Shown: positions 34,326-43,406, counted from the first letter of the stretch. The stretch is 64,000 bases of DNA from Bacteroidota bacterium (GCA_027484685.1 JAIXSO010000019.1:19013-83012); one strand, 5' to 3'. The notes: generated by a model from the sequence alone, not told the origin. Numbers and translations are program-made.

Positions 34326-34544
34326 TTACTTCTTCCCCAAATTCACTATTCTATAAGTAAAACTTTTCAATACATTTAATACTTTTCTAAACTCTACAAT
34401 TAGAAATAACAACCCTGCAATGGCTGCATAAAGTATTGGAAGATCAGAATTAAAGGCGCTGGGCCTAGCAGCAAACAATGGAAAATTATTGGCAAATAAT
34501 AATAACAATACTATTTTATATGGAGTGCTTTTAAATGGTTTCAT
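34326..34544 (-). CDS. Small hypothetical membrane protein
   Basis: 72 residues with two hydrophobic segments: one after the N-terminus (IVLLLLFANNFPLFAA) and LPILYAAIAGLLFLIVEF, then a basic tail (FTYRIVNLGKK). It starts with ATG and has no recognised family. Dispersed repeats lie on both sides. Expression cannot be judged from sequence. Confidence 0.5.
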   Translation of the reverse strand: MKPFKSTPYKIVLLLLFANNFPLFAARPSAFNSDLPILYAAIAGLLFLIVEFRKVLNVLKSFTYRIVNLGKK

Positions 34545-34612
34545 GTTCTTATAATTAATTGTTTAACAAACATATCAATAAAACTCCATATTGGTATTTG
34601 TACATTGTAAAA

Positions 34613-34732
34613 TTTGTCCGTGGTTGGTGTCTCCACAAATCCTCTTTCCAGCTTAAAATAATGAAAAATTATATGAATAAAATGTATGAATGATACAAAT
34701 TCGGTTGGTGAGATCACCAACCGAGGACATAA
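34613..34732. repeat. Two further copies of the TTTGTCC-GTGGTTGGTG element
   Basis: 34613-34644 repeats TTTGTCCGTGGTTGGTGTCT with slight changes. 34702-34723 is a perfect inverted repeat (CGGTTGGTGA/TCACCAACCG, 2-nt spacer) whose flank GAGGACATAAA is the complement of TTTATGTCCTC. The copies occur in both directions, consistent with a small mobile or terminator-like element. Confidence 0.55.
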
Positions 34733-34744
34733 ACTAATTTTCGA

Positions 34745-36277
34745 TTATTTTTCTAATACTTCGTACATATCCAATCGCCTATCTTTCCAATTTAGCACTG
34801 TTCCTGTGTTTCTAGCACGTTCTATTGCAGCTAAATCCAAATCGGCTATAACTACAGTTTCAATATTGGTGCTTGCTTCACCGGCTATGGCATCAGGTGG
34901 AAAAGCAAAATCGCTTGGTGTATAAATACCCGATTGTGCATAGTTAATATCCATATTATCAACCGAAGGAATATTTCCCACAGTTCCTGCTGTAGCCACT
35001 ATAATTTGATTTTCAATAGCACGTGCTTGCGCACATAATTTTACACGCAAATGCCCATGTTTTTCATCGGTACTAAACGGTACAAAAAGTATTTTAGCTC
35101 CTTTATTACAAGCTATGCGCGCCATTTCGGGAAACTCTACATCGTAACAAACATTAATAGCCACTTTGCCACAATCGGTATTAAATACTTTTATTTCATT
35201 TCCTGGTCTAACTCCCCACCATTTAGCTTCGTTTGAAGTAATGTGAATTTTGTACTGTTTTTCGTAAGTTCCATCACGCTTAAACAAGTACGAAATATTG
35301 TATAAATGGTCGTTTTCTACTTGTAAATGTGTACCAGCAATAATGTTGATATTATACTCTAAGGCCAAGCGTGAAAATAGGTTTATATAATCTTCGGTAT
35401 AATCATCCAGCTTTCTAATACTGTCTTCAGGGCTCATACTTTTATACTCATGTAGCGATAAAAGTTGTGTGGTAAATAACTCTGGAAACAATGCAAAATC
35501 CGATTTGTAATTACTTGCCACATCGGTAAAATATTCGCATTGCTGCGCAAATTGTTTAAACGAAGTTATTTTACGCAATTCGTATTGAATACAACAAATG
35601 CGCACTTTTTTCATTAACACACTTCGCTCGCGTGTTTCAGCTTGGTAATCTAAATTTACCCATTCTAATAAAAGTCCGTATCCTTCGCTTTCTTTATCTT
35701 CGGGTAAATAATCTTTAATAATACGCTGAATGGTATAACCTTGAGCTAACTGAAAGGTAACTACAGGATCTTTTATTTTCTTTTCAACTACACGTTTTAC
35801 ATAAGCTCTTATACCAAATTCTTCTGAATGTTTGTGGTAATTAGGAACCCTACCTCCTATCAAAATACGCATCAGGTTTTTATCTTCACATAAATTCCTG
35901 CGCATTTCATAAAGCCTTCTACCAATTTTTAAACCTTGGTAGTTTGGATGAACCATTACCTCAATTCCATAAAGGGTATCTCCTTCTTCATCGTGATTGG
36001 TTATAAAACCATTATCACAAATTTCTTTCCAAGCATGGTCATCATCGTATTCATCCCAACTTACTATTAAACTGGTTGCCGAACCAACTATTTTTCCTTC
36101 AAAAGTAATTACTTGCATGCCTTCAGGAAAAATTTTGTATTGGCTTTCTAGCATTTCATACGACCAAGGGTCGTTATCAGGAAAACATATTTTTGATAAC
36201 GCAATGATTTCGTCAAAATCGCTTTTTTCAGCATTGCGTTCAATTAGTTTTGGTTTCCTGCTATTGCGTATTTTCAT
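34745..36277 (-). CDS. GNAT acetyltransferase fused to a carbon-nitrogen hydrolase
   Basis: 510 residues with two domains. Residues ~10-200 are a GNAT domain (VMVHPNYQGLKIGRRLYEMRR gives the acetyl-CoA loop). Residues ~225-500 are a nitrilase-type hydrolase with the triad Glu in FALFPELFTT, Lys in YEKQYKIHITSN and Cys in VAINVCYDVEFPEM. Such fusions are known in this phylum but their substrates are not. The fusion suggests acylation and deacylation, or amide formation and cleavage, of one small molecule. It is cytoplasmic. Confidence 0.9.
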   Translation of the reverse strand: MKIRNSRKPKLIERNAEKSDFDEIIALSKICFPDNDPWSYEMLESQYKIFPEGMQVITFEGKIVGSATSLIVSWDEYDDDHAWKEICDNGFITNHDEEGDTLYGIEVMVHPNYQGLKIGRRLYEMRRNLCEDKNLMRILIGGRVPNYHKHSEEFGIRAYVKRVVEKKIKDPVVTFQLAQGYTIQRIIKDYLPEDKESEGYGLLLEWVNLDYQAETRERSVLMKKVRICCIQYELRKITSFKQFAQQCEYFTDVASNYKSDFALFPELFTTQLLSLHEYKSMSPEDSIRKLDDYTEDYINLFSRLALEYNINIIAGTHLQVENDHLYNISYLFKRDGTYEKQYKIHITSNEAKWWGVRPGNEIKVFNTDCGKVAINVCYDVEFPEMARIACNKGAKILFVPFSTDEKHGHLRVKLCAQARAIENQIIVATAGTVGNIPSVDNMDINYAQSGIYTPSDFAFPPDAIAGEASTNIETVVIADLDLAAIERARNTGTVLNWKDRRLDMYEVLEK

Positions 36278-36286
36278 ATATTATTT

Positions 36287-37345
36287 TTATCTAATCATTA
36301 ACTTAAGCGAAACTATATTGCTTGCACCAATAAGTCCTGAGTTAAATGCGTTGCCTAAGGCATAATCAATTTGTATTTTATTCAATTTTAAACCAACACC
36401 TAATGCTGGCGACATATTATAAGAATTACTGCCATCTACATTTTTCACTTTTTGAAAATTGTTTAAACCACCTCTTACAAAAATTACTTGTTTATAGCCT
36501 AACTCTGTTCCAAAACGAGGATCAAGGTTTAAATATTTGCTAGAAATAAAGGTGTTTCTTTGCCCATCGGTATTTACATCAAACTCCAAACTACCCAATA
36601 CCGAGAACCAATTTTTTACATAACTATAGCTGGTTCCTACAGTTAATTTTGGTAAAGTTAATTCTAAATTATTGGTTGGTAATGCATTTCCTGTGCTTAA
36701 TAATTGAGCTTTATCGGCTTCGCTAAATGTATAATTCCAAGCATTAAAAGTAGTGGTAACATCGCGCAACATAACGCCAAACCTGAAACGTTTTAACTTA
36801 TACATGGCACTGGCATCAATTCCAAAACCCCAAGCATTGGCAAATTCACCTATAACCCTACGTATTATTTTAACATTACCACCTAATTGCAAATGCTCAA
36901 TAAATTTAGTTTCGGTAGCATAACTGCCAATAAAAGCGTAATCAACAGCCGAAAAGCTAGATATTTTGGTATAATCAACTTGGCCATTGCTATTAACCAA
37001 ATACAAAGTATTGGGAATATTGTCAACTCCGGAGCGAATAACAGAAATAGCAGCAACCGATTTTTCACTTAACCTAAAAGCACCTGCCAAATAATCGTGG
37101 GTTAAAATACCTGCAAATTGGCTGTTGCGCATTCCAATTAATTGAAATTTATCTTTCATGTTTAACAAAGCCGCAGGATTGTAATACCCAGCAGTAACAT
37201 CGCTAACAGCTGCTACAGAAGCGCCTGCCAAACCTAAATTACGAGCACCAACTCCAATGTTTAAAAACTCATTACTATATTTTAACTGCGCAAAACTAGC
37301 TTCGCAAAAAACTAAAGTAATTATTAAATATATTATTCTTTTCAT
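36287..37345 (-). CDS. PorV/PorQ-family outer membrane beta-barrel protein
   Basis: 352 residues with a signal peptide (MKRIIYLIITLVFCEASFAQ). The mature start SNEFLNIGVGARNLGLAGASVAAVSD is typical of the PorV/PorQ family, FadL-like barrels that include type IX secretion components. Repeated amphipathic strands fill the rest and the last strand ends VSLKLMIR. Whether this copy serves secretion or another transport task cannot be read from the sequence. The short gap to the fused GNAT-nitrilase gene on the same strand suggests co-transcription. Confidence 0.8.
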   Translation of the reverse strand: MKRIIYLIITLVFCEASFAQLKYSNEFLNIGVGARNLGLAGASVAAVSDVTAGYYNPAALLNMKDKFQLIGMRNSQFAGILTHDYLAGAFRLSEKSVAAISVIRSGVDNIPNTLYLVNSNGQVDYTKISSFSAVDYAFIGSYATETKFIEHLQLGGNVKIIRRVIGEFANAWGFGIDASAMYKLKRFRFGVMLRDVTTTFNAWNYTFSEADKAQLLSTGNALPTNNLELTLPKLTVGTSYSYVKNWFSVLGSLEFDVNTDGQRNTFISSKYLNLDPRFGTELGYKQVIFVRGGLNNFQKVKNVDGSNSYNMSPALGVGLKLNKIQIDYALGNAFNSGLIGASNIVSLKLMIR

Positions 37346-37410
37346 TCGTTATTATTTTGTTTATGAACTGGTCTCTAAGTTTTTAAAGAATTAATTCTTT
37401 TCACCTATAA

Positions 37411-37498
37411 CCAATTTACTTATCAACCAATTAACCTATTAACCAATTAACCTATTAACCAATTAACCTATTAACCTATTAACCAATTAACCTATCAC
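37411..37498. repeat. Tandem AACCAATTAACCTATT-type repeats
   Basis: About 90 bp of imperfect copies of AACCAATTAACCTATT between two minus-strand genes. They resemble the TTAAC-rich stretches at 8455-8600 and near 3823. Confidence 0.6.
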
Positions 37499-38157
37499 CC
37501 ACTAAACACTTGTTTTAATTCTGCTAATATAATCATTGGGTCATTAAAATGAATTTGTTCTAAATTATTTACCAATTTTTTTAAAAATAACTTATCACTC
37601 ATGCTCATTTCAATGCCCGAACCATATTTAAAAACCCTTGCTACTGAATATACAAAACTATCATCAACTGCATATCCAAACAAGTAACGTACTTCACAAA
37701 AATGGTCAAATTGTTTAATAAATGGTTCAATACTTTTATTTGAAAAACGTAAAACGAATTGATGCAATATTTTAGTATCAATTTGGTTTAAATCATGGTA
37801 AAATGAATGGCAAACTGTTGGAAAAAATTTTACCAAAAGTCTATCTATCATCATTTCCATTAAAATATGAGCTAAAAACCATTTCCTATTGATATGAGCC
37901 AATGGCTCAAATTGCTGCAATTCATGGTTAATTATATCGCTATACTTTTTAAAAAACGTTGACGGGTGAAATACCTTATCGGCTTGCAAATGAGCTTTAC
38001 AACCTAATTGTAATTGAATTTCGGGTAATGTTAAACCATGTACTTCACTATCAAAACCTCGGGCAACATTACGAGCAAAATCCGGCAAAAATAAAGCTCC
38101 ATTATAATAATAGTTGTTGGCTTTGTAATCAATATAATAATGCGATAGGTAATTCAA
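37495..38157 (-). CDS. Acyl carrier protein phosphodiesterase-like protein
   Basis: 220 residues. The beginning MNYLSHYYIDYKANNYYYNG and ALFLPDFARNVARG is like the N-terminus of ACP phosphodiesterase (AcpH, DUF479), as is the HLQADKVFHPSTFF segment (~55) with Asp and His for the metal. AILMEMMIDRLL-type helices follow (HILMEMMIDRLLVKF). AcpH removes 4'-phosphopantetheine from ACP. Sequence similarity is only moderate, so the exact reaction is uncertain. Confidence 0.6.
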   Translation of the reverse strand: MNYLSHYYIDYKANNYYYNGALFLPDFARNVARGFDSEVHGLTLPEIQLQLGCKAHLQADKVFHPSTFFKKYSDIINHELQQFEPLAHINRKWFLAHILMEMMIDRLLVKFFPTVCHSFYHDLNQIDTKILHQFVLRFSNKSIEPFIKQFDHFCEVRYLFGYAVDDSFVYSVARVFKYGSGIEMSMSDKLFLKKLVNNLEQIHFNDPMIILAELKQVFSG

Positions 38158-38186
38158 TGGTAAAAATTATGAATGTTGAATTATAA

Positions 38187-38201
38187 TCACGCAAGGCGTG
38201 A
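38187..38201. repeat. Dispersed palindrome TCACGCAAGGCGTGA, second copy
   Basis: Identical to the copy at 3726-3740 and one change from the copy between cas2 and cas1 (61651-61665). It lies just upstream of the start of the 37495-38157 gene, in a non-coding stretch that repeats GAATGTTGAAT. Confidence 0.6.
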
Positions 38202-38263
38202 ATGAATGTTGAATTGGGATTGTTTAGCCTGGTGAAGTTAGAATTAATCATTAAATATTATTT

Positions 38264-38662
38264 TTAGTGCTCCTCCATATCGCTTAATTCTAGCTCTAAA
38301 GCCTCAGTTGAAATATTGATTTCTATTAACGAAAGTGTTAAAGATGCTAAAAAAATTAGTAAACTAAATCCAAAAATAATTTGTGCAACAAGGTTATAGT
38401 TTACATAAAGCGAAGCCATAGAAAGTACACAAAAAAATATACAAAGTACCCCTAATCCTTGCATGTATTTTATTAATTTAATGCGTAACCTTAAGTTTTT
38501 TAACTGTGCCATTACTATTTTTTCATTTTCTCGGCTCAATAAAAATTTGGTATGTAAATTTCTGATTAAACTTGCCAAAGCTAAAAACCTATTGGTATAA
38601 GCCAACATTAATAAACTAATAGCAGGAAATAATAGAGCTGGCGTATTAATGGTAATTTCCAA
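38264..38662 (-). CDS. DUF2721-family membrane protein
   Basis: 132 residues with three hydrophobic segments: the N-terminus (ALLFPAISLLMLAYTNRF), GLGVLCIFFCVLSMASLYV and IIFGFSLLIFLASLTLSLI. Between the first and second is a basic amphipathic helix (AQLKNLRLRIKLI). This matches the DUF2721 layout. The function is unknown. Confidence 0.75.
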   Translation of the reverse strand: MEITINTPALLFPAISLLMLAYTNRFLALASLIRNLHTKFLLSRENEKIVMAQLKNLRLRIKLIKYMQGLGVLCIFFCVLSMASLYVNYNLVAQIIFGFSLLIFLASLTLSLIEINISTEALELELSDMEEH

Positions 38663-38721
38663 AATAAATAGTTTTAGGCCGTGAAATTAACTTAAATTAT
38701 AAAACAACACTAAACAATAAT

Positions 38722-38749
38722 AAAAAAAGCTGCATAAAGCAGCTTTTTT
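38722..38749 (-). terminator. Terminator of the 38751-39209 gene
   Basis: AAAAAAAGCTGC/GCAGCTTTTTT with a 5-nt loop, directly after the stop codon. Symmetrical, so it can work in both directions. Confidence 0.85.
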
Positions 38750-38750
38750 G

Positions 38751-39209
38751 TTACTCTAAAATGTATTCTTCGGCTTCTAAGCCATCGTTTTCAAGTCTTA
38801 TAATAGTTTGATGTGAATGTGTGCCAACTATCAATGCCTCGGCTATAAATAAGCCATCCTCCTCTTCTACAAGCACATCATCAATTGCGTGATTGATTAA
38901 GTTTTTCCAAGCTTTGGTATTACTTGCATCACGCGTTTGGTATTGCAAACTTCCGGTAAATTCAACTTGCAAATTGTGATTCAATAATTCAATATCCAAA
39001 TCAGCTAAAGGCAAAATCATTTCACTAATCTCTTCAGCTTTTTGCAAAATCAATTTACTATTGTCTGTAAATTGTAACTCCATATACTCCACAAAACTGA
39101 AAATATCCTGCGGATTGGCTTTATTTACCCAAAAGTGATATAAAACTTTGTTAAGTACTTTTCCTTCAGCGCTTTTAAGCAACTTTAGGTGCTCTGCATT
39201 GTAATACAT
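38751..39209 (-). CDS. Hypothetical cytosolic protein in the purC transcript
   Basis: 152 residues, acidic, no signal or membrane segment. It starts 3 bp after the purC stop and ends in a terminator, so it is probably the second gene of a purC operon. Mixed helix and strand, with DDVLVEEEDGLFIAEALI and a C-terminal LEAEEYILE. No family is recognised. Confidence 0.7.
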   Translation of the reverse strand: MYYNAEHLKLLKSAEGKVLNKVLYHFWVNKANPQDIFSFVEYMELQFTDNSKLILQKAEEISEMILPLADLDIELLNHNLQVEFTGSLQYQTRDASNTKAWKNLINHAIDDVLVEEEDGLFIAEALIVGTHSHQTIIRLENDGLEAEEYILE

Positions 39210-39212
39210 AAA

Positions 39213-40163
39213 TTACTTAGCAAGTTTTTCTAATTCTATTAAAATGGCTTTTTCCATTTTATCTTCAAAGTTTTCGTAGCCATTTTTAACAAACTCTAAA
39301 CCTGTTATATTTTGGTATAGTTCTACATATCTGTTAGTTATGCTTTCAATCAAATCATCAGGAAAAGTTGGTGCAGTAGCCCCTTCTTGGCCTTGAAAAC
39401 CTTGGCTAATTAACCATTGACGCACAAATTCTTTCGATAATTGGCGTTGTTGTTGGTCGTTAGCTTGAATTTCTTCGTAAGTATCAGCATAAAAATAACG
39501 CGATGAATCAGGGGTATGAACTTCGTCCATTAACATAATTACACCATCTTTATTACCAAACTCATATTTGGTATCAACCAAAATTAAGCCTTGTTTTAAA
39601 GCAAATTCAGTTCCAAAGGCATATAATTCGCGGGTATATTTTTCAATTTGAGCAAAATCTTCAGCACTCACTAAACCTTGAGCTATAATTTCTTCTTTGC
39701 TAATATCTGTATCATGTCCACTAGTAGCTTTTATGGTTGGGGTAATAATTGGTTCAGGGAACTTGTCATTTTCACGCATTCCTTCAGGCATTGAAACTCC
39801 ACAAATAGTGCGTTTTCCACTTTTATATTCTCGCCAAGCGTGACCAGTTAAATAACCACGGATAACTATTTCAACTTGGTATGGAACACATCTATGTCCA
39901 ATGGTTACATTAGTGTGTGGCGATGAGATAATCCAATTAGGAACTATGTGTTTTGTTAAATCAAAAAAGAATGCCGCAGTTTGATTAAGTACTTGTCCTT
40001 TATAGGGAATTGCCTTGGTCATCACTACATCAAATGCCGAAATTCTGTCAGTAGCAACCATTACCAAAACATCATCATTTATATTGTAAACATCGCGAAC
40101 TTTGCCTCTATAAAAGTTTTTTTGTTTAGGAAAAAAGAAATTGGTGGCAATTATAGCTTTCAT
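39213..40163 (-). CDS. purC: Phosphoribosylaminoimidazole-succinocarboxamide synthase
   Basis: 316 residues, like the longer SAICAR synthase of Bacteroidota and eukaryotes. ATP-binding YRGKVRDVYNI (~19), DRISAFDVVM (~41), IRGYLTGHAWREYKSGKR (~100), ILVDTKYEFG (~195) and LMDEVHTPDSSRYF are all typical. It joins Asp to CAIR in purine synthesis. Confidence 0.96.
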   Translation of the reverse strand: MKAIIATNFFFPKQKNFYRGKVRDVYNINDDVLVMVATDRISAFDVVMTKAIPYKGQVLNQTAAFFFDLTKHIVPNWIISSPHTNVTIGHRCVPYQVEIVIRGYLTGHAWREYKSGKRTICGVSMPEGMRENDKFPEPIITPTIKATSGHDTDISKEEIIAQGLVSAEDFAQIEKYTRELYAFGTEFALKQGLILVDTKYEFGNKDGVIMLMDEVHTPDSSRYFYADTYEEIQANDQQQRQLSKEFVRQWLISQGFQGQEGATAPTFPDDLIESITNRYVELYQNITGLEFVKNGYENFEDKMEKAILIELEKLAK

Positions 40164-40261
40164 ATATTTATAGTAAAATTTGAGAGCGCAATAATACTCT
40201 TTTATGTTTTGAAAATGGCTACTTATTTTTAAAAATTATAACACTTTACTCATTTTGAAAC

Positions 40262-40292
40262 ATAAAAAAAGCTGTCTCATTTGAGACAGCTT
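40262..40292 (-). terminator. Terminator of the 40312-40845 gene
   Basis: A perfect inverted repeat AAGCTGTCTC/GAGACAGCTT with a 4-nt loop and a T run on the minus strand, 20 bp after the stop. Confidence 0.85.
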
Positions 40293-40311
40293 AATAACTT
40301 TTATTTAAACC

Positions 40312-40845
40312 TTAAAACATCAAATCAAACTCTTGCTTTACAAAATGTAAAGCTTTGTGAGTTGGTGTTTCATTCATTTTTATAATCTCTTCAAAAATGG
40401 CTCTACTTAAATCAATTCCCACACAATTTGGACCAAGATTAGAATAAGAAGTATTGATTAAATTAATCATCTCTTCTTTTACCACTCTAATCATTTGCCA
40501 ACATTGGCTCGAAACGTATAATTGTTGCGAAATGTTGTGGTTAAACTCTTGATTGATGCTTGCTATCAAATCCATTTTTAATTGCGATGCACTGATACCC
40601 GGTTGATGGATACGCATTACCAAACTTTCAGGACTTATGCGCTCAATAAACAAAATCATACGTTCATAAGCTTGCAATTTTAAAGGTAACAAAGTTTTTT
40701 CTTGCTCTTTTCTTAAGTCAATCATTCGCTTTTGATACTTATCATCAAAAAATGCTTTTTGTTGATAGTAAACCACTAAAAATATTACCAAAGCAGGTAA
40801 TAAATATTTTAAAAAATCTAGGAAAAATGCAAAACTTTCGTTCAT
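40312..40845 (-). CDS. Conserved hypothetical membrane-anchored protein
   Basis: 177 residues. One N-terminal membrane helix (YLLPALVIFLVVYY) is followed by a long helical segment (YQKRMIDLRKEQEKTLLPLK) and a mostly helical cytosolic domain with IRVVKEEMINLINTSYS. The type is widespread in Bacteroidota without known function. It lies 11 bp after rnc and is probably its co-transcript. Confidence 0.75.
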   Translation of the reverse strand: MNESFAFFLDFLKYLLPALVIFLVVYYQQKAFFDDKYQKRMIDLRKEQEKTLLPLKLQAYERMILFIERISPESLVMRIHQPGISASQLKMDLIASINQEFNHNISQQLYVSSQCWQMIRVVKEEMINLINTSYSNLGPNCVGIDLSRAIFEEIIKMNETPTHKALHFVKQEFDLMF

Positions 40846-40856
40846 GAGTATTTTAA

Positions 40857-41870
40857 TTAATTATTGGTTTTAACCTCTTCCGTTTGGTCATCTAAAACCT
40901 TGTTTAAATGAATGCTTTCCGAATTTATTTCTAAGTTAACTTCAGTTTCAGCAAGTAAATCTTCTGATTCTGTTTCTTCAAATAAGCCATCTTCCAAATT
41001 TTCATTTATCAGATTATCATTACTTTCATTAATAGTTTCAGTTAAAGTTTCTTCAATTGCCTCATCAACTAAAACCTCTTCATCCCTATTTTCAATATTT
41101 TCTTGATGGGTAAAAAAGTCTTTAGGTGTATTTTTTAGCAATTCAAGTGCTTTTTCAGAAGCTTGCTGTTCAGCTTGTTTTTTATTGGTATGTTCGGCTT
41201 CGCCAAACACTTTTTTGTTTACAATTACCGAAACTTTAAATATTTTTTGTTTACCATGAGTCAATTCATCCACTTTAAAATCTAAGTTCATACCCGATTT
41301 TTGAGTGTATTCAATTAACCTACCTTTAAAGTTCTTTTCAGTTTGTTGCAATTTATCTACATCAATATGCAAACGAAGCAACTTTTCAATAATAAAGTAT
41401 TTTGATTTTTTAAATCCTTTATCTAAAAATATAGCACCAATAAAGGCTTCTAAGGCATTGCCAAAAATGCTATTTCTAACATTGATGTTTTGCATGCTTT
41501 TTCTATCGTACTCAACCAATTCGCTCAAACCAATTTTAAGAGCCAAATCGTTTAGACTAACACGACTAACAATTTTTGAGCGTAACTCTGTTAAAAAACC
41601 CTCGTCTTTGTAAGGATATTTTTTAAATAAATATTCAGCAATTACTGAGTTTAATACGGCATCGCCCAAAAATTCTAGCCTTTCATTACTATTTTTACTA
41701 CCACTATTATGAATTTTACTGGCAATAGAATGGTGTCTTAACGACTGCTTATAGCAACTTAAGTTTAAAGGTGTAATACCTGTAATCTGTTTTATCCTTG
41801 TAAATAAAACACGATCTTTAGAAAGATAGTATTTAAAATAAGAAAAAAAGGTAACCAAATTATTCCTCAA
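40857..41870 (-). CDS. rnc: Ribonuclease III with acidic C-terminal extension
   Basis: 337 residues. The RNase III signature NERLEFLGDAVLNSVIAEYLF (~60-80) and the second acidic site FGNALEAFIGAIFLDKG are intact. A double-stranded RNA-binding domain follows (~180-248: NKKQAEQQASEKALELL). The last ~85 residues are very acidic and low in complexity (EEVLVDEAIEETLTETINES) and are not part of normal RNase III, which is ~225-250 residues. The start is TTG at 41870 or TTG 12 nt later; no ATG fits. It overlaps the fabF end by 11 nt. Besides rRNA processing, RNase III matures tracrRNA:crRNA pairs in type II CRISPR systems such as the one at the right end. Confidence 0.92.
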   Translation of the reverse strand: MRNNLVTFFSYFKYYLSKDRVLFTRIKQITGITPLNLSCYKQSLRHHSIASKIHNSGSKNSNERLEFLGDAVLNSVIAEYLFKKYPYKDEGFLTELRSKIVSRVSLNDLALKIGLSELVEYDRKSMQNINVRNSIFGNALEAFIGAIFLDKGFKKSKYFIIEKLLRLHIDVDKLQQTEKNFKGRLIEYTQKSGMNLDFKVDELTHGKQKIFKVSVIVNKKVFGEAEHTNKKQAEQQASEKALELLKNTPKDFFTHQENIENRDEEVLVDEAIEETLTETINESNDNLINENLEDGLFEETESEDLLAETEVNLEINSESIHLNKVLDDQTEEVKTNN

Positions 41871-43113
41871 ATTTCTTTATAATAATCGAAGCATTGTGGC
41901 CACCAAAACCAAATGTATTACTTAAAACTGCTTTTACCTCGCGGTGTTGAGCTTTGTTAAAAGTTAGGTTTAATTTAGGATCAAATGCAGGATCATCAGT
42001 AAAGTGATTGATAGTTGGAGGAATGATACCTTTATTAATAGCTAACAAACTAGCAATTGCCTCAATAGCACCAGCTCCTCCAAGTAAATGACCTGTCATT
42101 GACTTAGTAGAACTAATATTAATATTGAAAGCATGTTCACCAAAAACAGCTTGAATAGCTTTTATTTCTTGCGGATCACCAAGTGGAGTAGATGTTCCGT
42201 GTACATTCACGTAATCAATTTCGGTTGGTTGCATACCCGCATCTAATAATGCAGCTTTCATAACATTGGCAGCACCAATTCCTTCTGGATGAGGGGCTGT
42301 CATGTGATAAGCATCGGCAGTTGCTCCATAACCTACTATTTCGCCATAAATTTTAGCACCACGAGCTTTGGCATGCTCTAATTCTTCAAGCATTAATGCA
42401 CCAGCACCTTCACCTAACACAAATCCATCTCTATCTAAATCGAATGGACGTGAGGCAGTTTCTGGACTATCATTTCTTTCAGAAAGCGCTTTCATTGAGT
42501 TAAAACCACCCATTGCAGCTTCGTTTACTACAGCCTCAGAACCACCAGTTAAAACCATATCGGCTCTATTTGATTGGATGTACATAAATGCATCTCCAAT
42601 AGCATTGGTACTTGAAGCACAAGCAGAAACAACTGCAAAGTTTGGACCTCTAAATCCGTATTTTATTGAAATTAAGCCCGCTGCAATATCAGCAATCATC
42701 ATAGGAATAAAGAAAGGGCTAAAGCGAGGGGTTCCATCGCCTTTAGCAAACGAAGTAACTTCGTCTAAGAAAGTTTTCAATCCACCAATTCCAGAAGCCC
42801 AAATTACACCAACTCTATCTTTGTTAACTGTTTCTAAATCAAGTCCGCTGTCTTTAACGGCTTCATCAGAAGTTACCATAGCAAATTGGGTAAATCTGTC
42901 CATTCTTCTAGCATCTTTTTTATCAAGATACTGGTTTGGATCAAAGTTTTTTACTTCGCAAGCAAATTTTGTTTTGAAATGGGTGGTATCAAATTGGGTA
43001 ATAGGCGCACTGCCACTTACCCCATTTGATAATCCATTCCAATACTCCTGCAAACTGTTACCTATTGGAGTTATAGCCCCAAGGCCAGTAATTACTACTC
43101 TGCGTTTATGCAT
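41860..43113 (-). CDS. fabF: Beta-ketoacyl-ACP synthase II
   Basis: 417 residues. The active-site Cys is in VSACASSTNAIGDA (~165), and the two His are in VNVHGTSTPLGD (~302) and SMTGHLLGGAG (~339). The N-terminal VVITGLGAITPIGN and the C-terminal NTFGFGGHNAS are canonical. It extends acyl chains in fatty acid synthesis. It follows acpP by 53 bp and overlaps rnc, the usual acpP-fabF-rnc order of the phylum. Confidence 0.97.
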   Translation of the reverse strand: MHKRRVVITGLGAITPIGNSLQEYWNGLSNGVSGSAPITQFDTTHFKTKFACEVKNFDPNQYLDKKDARRMDRFTQFAMVTSDEAVKDSGLDLETVNKDRVGVIWASGIGGLKTFLDEVTSFAKGDGTPRFSPFFIPMMIADIAAGLISIKYGFRGPNFAVVSACASSTNAIGDAFMYIQSNRADMVLTGGSEAVVNEAAMGGFNSMKALSERNDSPETASRPFDLDRDGFVLGEGAGALMLEELEHAKARGAKIYGEIVGYGATADAYHMTAPHPEGIGAANVMKAALLDAGMQPTEIDYVNVHGTSTPLGDPQEIKAIQAVFGEHAFNINISSTKSMTGHLLGGAGAIEAIASLLAINKGIIPPTINHFTDDPAFDPKLNLTFNKAQHREVKAVLSNTFGFGGHNASIIIKKFEE

Positions 43114-43166
43114 GTAAGATTAGTTTTGGGAGATGTTTGTTTTAATTTTTTTGTAAAATTAACTGA

Positions 43167-43406
43167 TTATGGTTTTACATTTTGTTCAATGTAACTAACA
43201 GCTTGCCCAACTGTACCAATTTTTTCAGCTTGATCATCAGGAATTGCAATATTAAATTCTTTTTCAAATTCCATAATAAGCTCTACAGTATCTAATGAAT
43301 CTGCGCCTAAATCGTTTGTAAAACTTGCTTCGTCTGTAATCTCAGCTTCTTCAACACCAAGTTTGTCCATGATGATGGTTTTTACTTTTCCTTTAATTTC
43401 TGACAT
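43167..43406 (-). CDS. acpP: Acyl carrier protein
   Basis: 79 residues. The phosphopantetheine site is Ser 37 in [17 protein letters not shown]. The acidic, four-helix profile is typical. First gene of the acpP-fabF-rnc group. The 264 bp upstream (43407-43670) show no gene. Confidence 0.97.
   Translation of the reverse strand: MSEIKGKVKTIIMDKLGVEEAEITDEASFTNDLGADSLDTVELIMEFEKEFNIAIPDDQAEKIGTVGQAVSYIEQNVKP

Noticed and set aside
42368..43117. 249-codon plus-strand frame opposite fabF
   Set aside because: fabF is certain on the minus strand; the plus frame is a shadow of its codons with no recognisable protein.
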